In this document: piece by piece, positions 47,590 through 58,069 of the stretch
How positions within the stretch are numbered: position 1 is the stretch's first letter
How the letters are laid out: every line of letters begins with the position of its first letter
Assembly: GCA_034509495.1 (NCBI GenBank)
Contig: CM067507.1
Span: 35,306,399-35,370,398 of the forward strand
DNA length: 64,000 nt
Source: Acestrorhynchus altus
Taxonomy: Eukaryota; Chordata; Actinopteri; Characiformes; Acestrorhynchidae
Direction: 5' to 3'
The notes under the pieces: model-generated
What the model was told of the DNA's origin: nothing
The model's database searches: none
Seen by the model: only the letters and a program-made list of their open reading frames with translations
Made by a program: the position numbers and the translations under genes

Positions 47590-48400
47590 GAAGAATATGT
47601 GAATTAATGAACTTGTACCAGCAGGGGGCAGTGTTGGTGATGAGCTAAATATGGTGATGATGAACTGGGTCCAGCAGGGGGCAGTGGTGGAGCTGGGATG
47701 AATATGGCGATGATAGACCTGGAGTGCGTGTGTGGCATTGAGTGGGCTGGGATGATTATTGTTATGATGAACTGGGTCCAGTAGGGGGCAGTGGTGGGGC
47801 TGGGATGAATATGGTGAGAATGAACTGGGTCCATTAAGTGGAAGTAGTGGAGCTGGGTTGATTATTCTGATGATAAACTGGGTCCAATAGGAGGCAGTGG
47901 TGGAGCTGGGATGATTATGGTGAGGATGAACTGGGTCCATTAAGTGGCAGTAGTGGAGCTGGGATGATTATGATGATGATGAACTGGGTCCAATAGGAGG
48001 CAGTGGTGGAGCTGGGATGATTATGGTGATGATGAACTGGGTCCAGTAAGTGGAAGCTGATGGAGCTGGGTTGATTATTCTGATGATAAACTGGGGTCCA
48101 GTAGGGGCAGTGGTGGAGCTGGGATGATTATGGTGATGAACTGGCTCCAGCGAGGGGCGTGATGAAGCTGGGATGAATATGGTGATGACGAACTGGCTCC
48201 AGCAGGGGGCAGTGGTGAAGCTGGGATGAATATGGTGATGACGAACTGGGTCCAGCAGGGGGCAGTGGTGGAGCTGGGGTGAGATATGGTGATGATAGAC
48301 TGGTTCAGCATGGGGGGCAGTGGTGGAGTATGGATGAATATGGTGATAATGTACTGGATTTCCAGCAGGGGGCGTGGTGGAGCTGGGATGTGGAATGAGA
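47590..48400 (+). repeat. About 53-bp tandem array, 14-15 units, with CTCF-like cores
   Basis: The unit reads GATGATGAACTGGGTCCAGC, AGGGGGCAGTGGTGGAGCTG, GGATGAATATGGT. The core CCAGCAGGGGGCAG matches the published CTCF core pattern (CCASYAGRKGGC) and is intact at 47618, 47671, 48199 and 48252. Near-perfect versions are at 47778 (CCAGTAGGGGGCAG) and 48362 (CCAGCAGGGGGCGT). Other units carry CCAATAGGAGGCAG or decayed CCATTAAGTGGCAG. All cores point the same way. The array lies between the divergent gpr158 and galnt11 starts. Confidence 0.9.
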
Positions 48401-48749
48401 TGTAGGTTCCTCTGTGGGTTCTTGGTAGATCTCCGGCTGTATGAGAGAGTGTGTGCTTGGTTGAGGCTGGGTCCAGGCTCAGGTGTTGCGCTGGTCAGTG
48501 GTGCTGGACAGTGGTCAGCTCAGTGGTTAGCTCTCACAGCAGCAGTAAGTCTCCTTTCTTATGGTCATAGCAGTGTCTCTGTTAGCTTCGCTACAGCTCC
48601 TGAAATCTGAAGGTGGCTGTCAGTGTTGGTGTTACTGGTTTGGGACCAGTGTGTAACTGGAATTTACACCGTCAGTCCCAGGTTTGTGTGTTTCGGTGCT
48701 TAAACTGGGATTTAAATATGGCTTCAGTCACAGTAAAACACAGCGATCT

Positions 48750-49640
48750 GGGGCTAACCAGGCTAAAACACAGGACAAACAGAGGCTAAACGGAGGACTA
48801 AACAGAGTCAGGAGCAGGCTAAAACAGGGCTAAACAGAGTCAGAACCGGGCTAAATGGGTGACCAGGTTAAAACAGATAAGCTCAACTTGCCAAACCAGG
48901 CTAAAATGGGGGATAAACAGAGTCAGAACCGGGCTACAGCAGGGATAAACAGAGTCAGAATCGGGCTACAACAGGTCAAACTGGGCTAAACAGAGTAAGA
49001 ACCGGGCTAAAACAGGAATAAACTAGAGTGAACCGGGCTAAATGGGGATAAACAGAGTCAGATCAGGCTACAACAGGTCTTAAACTGGGCTAAACAGAGT
49101 AAGAACCGGGCTAAAACAGGAGCCGGCAAGTGAACCAGGCTAAAACAGGAATAAACAGAGCCAGAACCGGGCTAAAATGGGGATAAACAGAGTCAGAATC
49201 GGCCTACAACGGGTCAAACTGGGCTAAACAGAGTAAGAACCGGGCTAAAACAGGAATAAACAGAGTAAGAACCGGGCTAAAACAGGAATAAACAGAGCCA
49301 GAACCGGGCTAAAATGGGGATAAACAGAGAGTCAGAATATTCCTCTAGCAGGTCAAACTGGGCTAAACAGAGTCAGAACCGGGCTAAAACAGGATTAAAC
49401 AGAGCCAGAACCGGAATAAAATGGATCAAACCGGGCTAAACCAGGAATAAACAGTCACAACTGGGCTTAAACTGGTCAAACCGGGCTAAAACAGGAATAA
49501 ACAGAACCAGACTTAAACGGATAAAACAGAATAAACAGAGCTAGAACTGGGCTACAACTGTTGGAACAGGTCTAAAACAGAGCCAGAATGGGTCAAAACC
49601 CGGGTTCAAAGGCTAAATAGGGCTAAAACCTGTAAAGCAC
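48750..49640. repeat. Degenerate tandem array, about 30-bp unit
   Basis: CCGGGCTAAAACAGG, AATAAACAGAGTCAGAA and GTCAAACTGGGCTAAACAG alternate over almost 900 bases, with higher-order repeats of about 90-120 bases. Confidence 0.9.
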
Positions 49641-50336
49641 ATGTCTGATGTAATTGTATCCATAACTACAGCTTGTTTATATGGTTTTACAGGGATTTGT
49701 GTGGGAGAGTACTGGACCTAAACTGGGAGACCAGCTGTTTTACTTTGAGTATGTTGGTGTAGGAAGTTGACCAGTATGGCCAAGGTCACAAGCTTGACCA
49801 GTCATCATGGCAATGCTGATTGTGCTGGTCAGTTTGACTGACTCGACCAAAGTGTACAACCGAGTTGACCATCACAGACCAGTTTAGACCAACTGAAACC
49901 AGTTACCGGCAAAAACTGGCCTTGAGCTCGATTTCTTTATTACCAATTACCAATTTTAATTTACCACTAAAGGCATGTATGTTGCATCTGATATTGGTCA
50001 TGCTGGTCATGCTGGTAAATCAGTGTGGTCAAGCTTGGTCATACTGGTTGACTGGCTTGGTCAGGTTGGACTTTCTTGAAGATCAGCCAAACCATCAAAC
50101 TTAAACATACACTATGCTGGTCAGGTTGTGTTTTCAGCAAGGTGGGGACATCACCTGTACTGGTTTGTGGATGGTCGCATGGCTCACTTTTCCAAACCGT
50201 AGTGTCTGGATTTCTGTTTACACTTGTCCCTAAAATGTGTCCCCAGTGTGACCAGAGAAGATCCCCCCCATTATACTGTTAAGAACAGTTTCTCATTAAA
50301 GTTGAGCTCCTCTGAGAGATTGTGGACAGTTTAGAG

Positions 50337-50507
50337 CAGGGGTCACCTACCCTGCTCGTGGAGTGCCACCTTCCTGCAGGTATCAACTCCAGCCCAAATC
50401 GAACATGCTCCATTTGACCAATCAAAAGCTTCGGAAGGCAGTAATTAGTGCGATTGAATTGAATCTCAAGTCTTGGGAAAGGTAGCCCTCCTGGTTGGTG
50501 ACCCCTG
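50337..50507. mobile_element. hAT-type MITE, 171 bp, with perfect 8-bp target duplication
   Basis: Ends CAGGGGTCACCTACC and GGTTGGTGACCCCTG are imperfect inverted repeats. GTTTAGAG flanks both sides (50329-50336 and 50508-50515). An 8-bp duplication and CAGGGGT-type ends are marks of the hAT superfamily. There is no coding capacity. Confidence 0.88.
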
Positions 50508-50514
50508 GTTTAGA

Positions 50515-52085
50515 GTAACGGTGGTGGCTCTACAATGCAGTGAACATTCCCGTAGAGTCTAGAACTAAAGCTCACAGGAATGTAATTCTGCTGTTTGGTA
50601 AATAAGCAAACAAAAATGCATGCTCATACACGACGCGGAAGATGGAGCAAGACGGGGAGAAAAGTCAAGAACCAGAGGAATAATTGCTGTTATTCCTGTT
50701 GTTTGGGTTATTTTTCACCGTCGTTTTCCCGTTTTTTTTTGTTTGTTTGTTTTTTTTTTTGTTTTTTTTTTTTGCTTGACTGAATCCGATTACAGAAACG
50801 CGTTCTGTTTACACTTGTATTAAATGTGGACATAATCGTACACGTGACGATTGTTATTTATTTATTTTTATTATACCAGTACTTTTCCCCACCGTTTGTT
50901 CATGGACCGTCTCTTCAAAAACACACCATCACGTGTTTAGTCCTGTGCACCGTCCAGTGGACATGGAAGCAATGTGGAAAACTCGAACACAGAGCCGAAG
51001 TAGCATCTCGAGCAGCTTGTACCAAAGGAAAATGCAGCGTCCATCGTTGGGACACCTTTTGGCTTTAGCGAAGACGACGCCATCGTTCCAAAATAATCGT
51101 TCATTAATTATGAGATAAAATGTTCATTGATTTGAGCTCCTATCGTCCAGCACTAGTGTTGGGTGTGTTTTTTTTATGCGGACAGGTGGAGTGACCACTT
51201 AAACCATGTTAATGTCAGGTTCTCACAGGCTCATAGAGTCCGTAAGGCTGACTAGTGCTGATTCGAAGACGTTCGTCTGCCGTCTTTGGGCCTATAAATA
51301 ATTTGTTTTCTGAGCTGCTTCTTTCCTTCAACTCCATTCACGTCTTCTTTTACTTCTACTGCCGTCATAATTTCACTGATGCAACAACACTCTTACTTGT
51401 CTGTGGGTCTAGCCCTGTGGTCCAGCTTGGCTGAAATCCCAGACCGAACCCTCCTCCGTCTTTAATTGTTGATGAAATATCGAGTTTCGAATTGGCTCTC
51501 GTGTTGCTAACCAGACTCAGAGGTGATTGTTGTAGAGTAAGGTTGAAATGCAGGACAGACACACTCTGTACCTTCTTCTGTAAACTAGGACTGAAGATCA
51601 GGCTGCCTTTGATGACTCATTTCTGGCTCTCAGTTTCAATGAGTAGAACTGTCCACAGGTTGAAGAACTGGACATTCTAGGGCAGCAAGCCATGTCTGGG
51701 CAACACTGGACTCTGGAGCAATGGAACATTGATCTCTGGAATGAAAAGTGGGACATTTCTGCTCACCACAGAAAGAGAAGATGATGGTTTTCCTGGAGTT
51801 TCATATTCTAGTCTGGTATAGGCTGAGTGCAGAGCAAAGTTCAGCGAAGACAGGAGAGGCTTGGCCCTGCCGTAGTGGTGAGAGTCCCGTACAGGGGTAC
51901 GAGGTTGGATGCACTAGGTCATGCCACAGGTTGATGACGGTCATGTTGATCCACTGTCATTTGATACACTACGGTTTCTTGTACAGTCCTGGAGTACACT
52001 TTCACTTATCACATAACCTTAACACTTAGAACCTGAGATCCGCACTTATGTAACAGACAAGCCATGTTCTAGTTTTATACACGTA
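50515..52085. other. Intergenic stretch without recognised gene
   Basis: It contains a T-rich run at 50730-50775 and otherwise single-copy-looking sequence. Short frames are not supported by domains or splice sites. Confidence 0.5.
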
Positions 52086-52335
52086 TCAGATCAAATCGTA
52101 TTTGTATAGCACTCTTCACAACTAATGTTGTCACAGAGCCGCTTTACAGAAATCAAAAAATAAAAGGTGAACAACACAGGAACAGAGGATAAGAAATAGA
52201 GTCCCCAGTGAGCAAGACAAAGGCAGCAGTGCAGGAAAAACTCCCTCAGAGCTGGAGGAAGAAACCTGGGGAGGAACCAGGCTCACAAGGGGGGACCCAT
52301 CCTCCTCTGGTCCAACTACTTATACACAGTTATTT
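52085..52335 (+). repeat. Dispersed repeat family T, copy 3
   Basis: GTATTTGTATAGCACTCTTC, TGTTGTCACAGAGCCGCTTT, AAAACTCCCTCAGAGCTGGA and AAGGGGGGACCCATCCTCCT, as at 37060-37275. Confidence 0.7.
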
Positions 52336-52669
52336 AGGGGACTCTGTTGTACTGGTGCGATGTTAGTTTGGGTTTGTGTAAATTTCTACATAGTTGGTGA
52401 TGGCAGGTGGGCGTCTAGTCCAGGGCAGGGTAGGCAACTAGTCCAGGTCCAGTAGCCGGAAGGTGGGACACCAATGTGAAGTTGTGGCAGGGGAGCTCAG
52501 GGACCTTCTCAGACGGGGCAGAGGAGCTCAAAGTTAGCGTTTCATCAAGGTCATTAACTTGATGTTTAGATTAATGGAGAACAGAGAATGTAAACATTAC
52601 CAGAGTGTGGCGAGCGACTCCGGCAGATCTGACATAAGAAACTACAACAGTAATCCTGTCTAACCATTT

Positions 52670-52960
52670 TGTCGCATCACATTGTGAATTAAATCCCAGT
52701 TTAAATGCCAGAACAGCTTCCAGTGCATGTTTACTGCTCTGTCCATGTGAACATACTCAACCTGCATACAGACTCTGACTGATCAGAGAAGGGGAGTGGC
52801 TAATTCACTGACCAAGATATTGGGTTTTAGAGGAAAACCAGTAGGGAGGGGCTGTTTGCTCATACAGTGTTCAAATTTCAGAATAAAAGTCTGATGCATA
52901 AATAAAACAGATAATAAAGGATATTTCAGTTTGTTTATTTTAGTTTATTTGGGCCACTGT
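52670..52960 (-). repeat. Dispersed repeat family R, antisense copy
   Basis: AAATCCCAGTTTAAATGCCA, CAGTGCATGTTTACTGCTCT, CAACCTGCATACAGACTCTG and GGGGCTGTTTGCTC are the reverse complement of 18600-19260. Confidence 0.65.
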
Positions 52961-55595
52961 CAATTATTTAAAAGAAGATATTATAAATATTATAAAGAAA
53001 ACAAAGTGCTTGCAAGCACGTTTTTGATATACATGGTCAAATCGATAGAATTATCTAAATTCTCTTTTATATCCATTTCAAATGGATCTCCCGGAAATAA
53101 CAAAAATCTGGTGTCTGCGACTGTCTCACGTTTAATTTTTTGTGTGTAAACATCCCACAGGATAAGCCTCGAGTGCTACATGTTAAAGGAGTTGAACAGC
53201 CCTTTAGAATATTATAAATAATAATTTTGATCACAGTATGTGTGTACGATCATAAAGAAAGAGAGTTTTCAAAGCTTATATTATTATTACACTGAATCCA
53301 GAATCTCAGGCTATTAGAAATTTAGATTAAAATGTGAATAGATTACTAATCAGTCAACGTTAAAACAATAAAGCTTAAAATAAGTCACCTTTAATGGAAT
53401 AAATATAAAATATGAATTTTAACTTTTGATCAAAATCCTTTTTCAGTGTTACTTTTTTTAGATGCATTAGTGTTCGCCATGTATGAGGAATATGTTTTCC
53501 CCAGTGCAAGGAAAAAAACCACAAGACTAAAACATTCAAGAATCCAAATTGGGCTTTTGGACGAGTCTATGTAGAACGTTCTACAGATGTTGCAATATTA
53601 TGATATGACTTTTATATCGTGTACAAAATATATCTGGATATATTGATCTATTGTCCAGCCAATTTCCCTGAGGGAACCCACCCAAGGGATCAATAAAGTT
53701 CTATCCTTTCCTATAAATTGATTGGGGTGTCCTTCTTCTATATTTAATCATCTACGGAAGGTTGTCCCCAATGTCAAGATCCTATTAACCAGGCAGAGAA
53801 ACCGTCAAGCATCCAGGAGGTTCTTTGACAGTCGTGGTGTCTATATTGAATTAACGCTTTCAATAAATAAACATTAAATAAACGTTAAAGGTTTATAAAG
53901 GTTAACTGTGTACTTCTGGCCAGTTCTTCCTGTTTCCTTGTTCAGACCATGTTAGGGTTGTGTGGATCAGTAGTAATCAATAACCAAGCTGACAGAAGGT
54001 CTTGAGTTTTACTTTACATAAGAGTAAAGTAAAGCTGGGTAATTAAGTCAAATTGTGGTTCTGTTCCATTTACTTTATCCTGAATGTTTACAGGCTTGTA
54101 TTAGGTCTACATCGTCTTAAGCCCTGAAGAGGCCATGCTTTGTCAGTGCTGGCCTAATCCTGATTAGCAGCACACTGGTGTGGTTGTAGTGGTTGAACTG
54201 GGCTGGTCTCTTTCCCCAGCCTTTACAAAGACCCTTTGTACGATTCACCATTCATAGAATCGCATTTACGTAGATCTCTCAGCTCACCTCATAACTCAAA
54301 CCTAAGGCCCAACTGCCCAACAGGTGCAGAGTTACCGAGCAGTGCTGCTGGACAGTGTGGACGTGAAATATTTATGAGAGCAAAGTCATATTTATTTTCA
54401 TTATTAAAAATGTCCCCAATGTCCCCACACAATTTTGGAGGCATCCTTCAGTATGCGGCCCCTATGTCAGTCTTACCCTACGATCACGCCGTAGTCCAGG
54501 TCACTAGTTGCTTGTGTGGGTGTTTCTAAGCTCGAGCCGAACTCTCACTGCCGTGGTTCAGTTTCGGAAATCCTTTTCCAAGCCTGATTTTACAAGACTG
54601 GAAATTTTGAGACTGATATGACTACAACGTTACAATAACTAGAGATTATATAGGGACGACGTTCTACTATTGGAGATGTAAGCCTGTGGTACCCTGCTTG
54701 ACTCTCATTGGTTATCACCACATTGGAAGATAGCTCTCCAGGAGCCGGGCTTGTTGACCCCTGGCATGAAGTTAAAACATTAGAGTTGGTAGAGTACAAC
54801 AAAATCGAGGATGGATATTCTAATGTTTGTTGACATTAAGCCAAACGATTGTGGAAAGATCAAAGGTTGAGGCAGTTAACTGTGTGATTGTCTTTTGACG
54901 AATGATTACTGGGGCATTACGAGGCAGAAAAATATGAAAACACCCGTTTTACAACTATAAGGGTTGTTTTCAATCTAGGCTCAGAGCTTCAGGAATCACA
55001 GTAACGATTCTCAGCTGGAGCTAATAAAGCTGCTCCTCACATCAACACAGCTGCCGCCTCGCAGCACAGCAGTGCCTCCTTCTGGAGCTAAACGACGAGG
55101 CACAATAGCTTTATTTTGAGAGGATTTAATCCCGTAAAAACTCATTTGACATGGTTTTTAATGAACAGTGTGAATGACGCTGAATGGCTTATACTAGCCT
55201 GTCCAGTAGAACATATCAGCCCTGCAGTTTGTGGTTTAAGACTGTTATTGTAGAGATATAAGAGAAATATGCCGAATTGAATTCAAATGGGAGATTGAAG
55301 CTAATCGATTCCGGAAATCAGTGCCCACTCCCAGACCTGATCATTTCTACAACTTTGTGTCTTCTACCCCGGTAACACACAACCACTGAGAAATGCTGGT
55401 GGTCACATTGCCCCACCTCCTCTTGTAAGACTAATCCTCTCAGAGGAGGTCCTAGGAGTACTGGAAGGTAAAGAGCACAAGACTGGGATTAAGGAGCAAC
55501 TGTGGCGTTTTTCCTTTCGTCCCATTTGCACTGAAACCCCAGTTTATCTTCATCATCAACATTGAAAAATCTTAAACTGGTTGTCCTGGTTTTAG
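52960..55595. other. Upstream flank or 5'-UTR intron of galnt11
   Basis: No non-coding first exon or promoter could be assigned. A hAT-like right end (TTGTTGACCCCTGG) lies near 54750. Bases 54970-55170 look single-copy and GC-richer. The sequence just before 55596 is a plausible acceptor (CCTGGTTTTAG), implying that at least one untranslated exon lies upstream, possibly far away. Confidence 0.45.
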
Positions 55596-55633
55596 GGGCT
55601 TGGGGATGGGCCGCCAACGATGCTAGCTCTACC

Positions 55634-55880
55634 ATGGGCAGTATTACTCTGCGCTACTTCTGCTATGGATGTCTCTTCACGTCTGTGACCTGGTCCATCC
55701 TGCTCTTCCTGTACTTCAGCCTAAGCCAGGAAAACCGCCTGTCCCTCAGCTATGTGCCCGTCCAGGGGGTACAGCACCACTTCCAGCCACGCTTCACTCG
55801 ACGCCCGGGAATTCTCAACAGGGGTGCTGAGCAGGGCCGCAGGGGCCAGGGTCACGGCCCTGACCTCTCGCCTGAAATGG
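55634..55880 (+). CDS. galnt11: galnt11 first coding exon: membrane anchor and stem
   Basis: The ATG at 55634 is in a strong context (CTACCATGGG) and opens [20 protein letters not shown], as in other GALNT11 proteins. An in-frame ATG 72 bases upstream is rejected because a good acceptor (TTTTAG, ending 55595) falls between them. The exon thus begins at 55596 with about 38 untranslated bases. It has 82 codons plus one base and ends G|GTGAGT. The stem (residues 33-82) is Gln/Arg-rich and poorly conserved, as usual. Confidence 0.92.
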
Positions 55881-58014
55881 GTGAGTCGAGCAGGAATACA
55901 GTAACACCCAACAAGCAACTTCCAGTTGTAACAAGTGTTTTGTGGGATCTTTGACAGGTATGATTTTCAATGAGAAGGATCAGGAGGTGAGAGATATGGG
56001 CTACCACAGGCATGCCTTCAATGTTCTGATCAGCAACCGGCTTGGATACCATAGAGACCTACCCGACACCAGAAACGACAAGTAAGTGTGTTGGAATGTG
56101 CACCGGTCAACCTTGACATTATGACCACCTCCTTTCTCTGCAGACTTTATTCTCCTCCTTTCACCCTGATCTTCAATGATCAGGACCCCACAGGACCACC
56201 ACAGAGCAGCTGTTATGAGGGTGGTGGGTCATTCTCAGCACTGCAGTCACACTGACTGACAGATACAACAGTGCTGCTGGAGTGTTTAAACAGTGTGTCC
56301 ACTCACTGTCCACTCTATTAGACACTCCTACCGAGTGTCTCCACCTTGTAGATGAAAAGTCAGAGACAGAAGCTCATCTGTTTCTGCACAGGTTGTGTTG
56401 GTCATCCTCTAGTCCTACATCAGTGCTCACAGGACACTGCTCACAGGACGCTGCTCACAGGACGCTGCTCACAGGACGCTGCTCACAGGACCCTGTCGGC
56501 TGGACATTTCTGGATGGTGGACTGTTCTCAGCACTGTTGTGTCTGATCCACTCGTACCACAGCAACATGTCAGTGTGACTGCAGTACTGAGAATGACCCA
56601 CCACCCACTTAATAGCTGCTCTGTGGTGGTCCTGTGGGGTCCTGATCATTGAAGATCAGGGTGAAAGGAGGAGAATAAAGTACTTTAAAGGTTCTCCAGT
56701 ATGGTTAGAGGAGGTGGTACAATGATTATAGGAGGAGAGCTTGTTCAAATCACAAACCAGAACATTAAGAACACCGTTATCTGGGTAATGTGGTCGAGTA
56801 AGTGCTGCTGAAGCATAACGAAGGTCTTTGTAAACGGTGATCTTCTGTTGGTGTATTTTACTGTGGAGAAAGCAGACAGATGCACTCGGATACTGTAGTT
56901 ATGTATTCATGCACCTCTTTAAGCACTCGCGCTGTAGGCGTATTATTCAGATAATTATTCATGGAGCTTGTTTTCCACTAACTACTGTGAATCTCATGGT
57001 AACACTTCTAGACTTACTGTGCAGGTTGTGTGGTTATGAAACCGAGGAATCGAAACGTGTGCCCACAAAGGAGGCTTTAGGCTTAAGGGGTTAAAATACT
57101 AATGCCAGCAGCCATCACTGTTAATGTGGTTTGGTGGTGAGCAGAATGAGACGGGATCAGCTACCCTCATGTATTTTGTAGAATCCTAACTCGACCCGTT
57201 CATTCATTATTAACGGTGTTCACTTTCCCTGCGTTAACCCTTTCGCTTCTCCAGGTGCAAAGAGAAGATCTATCCACTGGCTCTGCCGACAGCCAGCGTA
57301 GTGATCTGCTTCTTTAACGAGGCCTTCTCTGCCCTGCTGAGGACGGTGCACAGTGTTCTGGATCGTACCCCGGGTTACCTCCTGCATGAGATCATCCTGG
57401 TGGATGATAACAGTGAGCTAGGCAAGAACCTCTTTCCAGATTAAGTTTCCCAAACACTTCCTCTGTCCCTCAGTCCCTCAGTCCTTCTGTCCCTCATTCC
57501 CTCTGTCCCTCAGTCCACCAAAGCAGAGCAGATACTGGGATGTTGTTCTGGGCTGTTAGTGGCCTGTTTGGGGTATTGACTGCAAACTCTACACACTGCA
57601 GATTCATACTGGATTAGAATCACTGTACAGTTATTACATCAGACTGTAAAACTACACACTGCAGATTCATATTGAATTACACTGGATAAACCAGCTGGTT
57701 TAGGTGAACTGAAGTGAGTTGAAACGTCTGTCTAATCTGTAGATTCATTAACAGCATTTGATGAAACAATCGCACTTTGACGGTTATATCGACTGTGTTG
57801 TCATGCAGAGGACCTGAAGGAGGACCTGAATGCATATATACTAAAGAATCTACCAGGCAAAGTCAAGTTGGTGCGGAACGAGAAGAGGGAAGGTCTGATC
57901 CGTGGAAGAATGATCGGAGCATCTCACGCTTCAGGTGTGTCCTGTTCCTCACGCAGCGTCACCTAAGAGACTCCTCATCATCAGCGGTTCGTCATGTGAT
58001 GAGATGTTTCACAC

Positions 58015-58069
<55 letters not shown>

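Noticed and set aside
47581..48311. Pro/Ser/His-rich minus-strand frames over the 53-bp array
   Set aside because: Repeat translations; unit length 53 shifts the frame at every copy.
55562..55633. Upstream in-frame ATG for galnt11
   Set aside because: It lies before a good acceptor (TTTTAG at 55591-55595) and is therefore probably intronic. GALNT11 proteins start at the MGS methionine at 55634.
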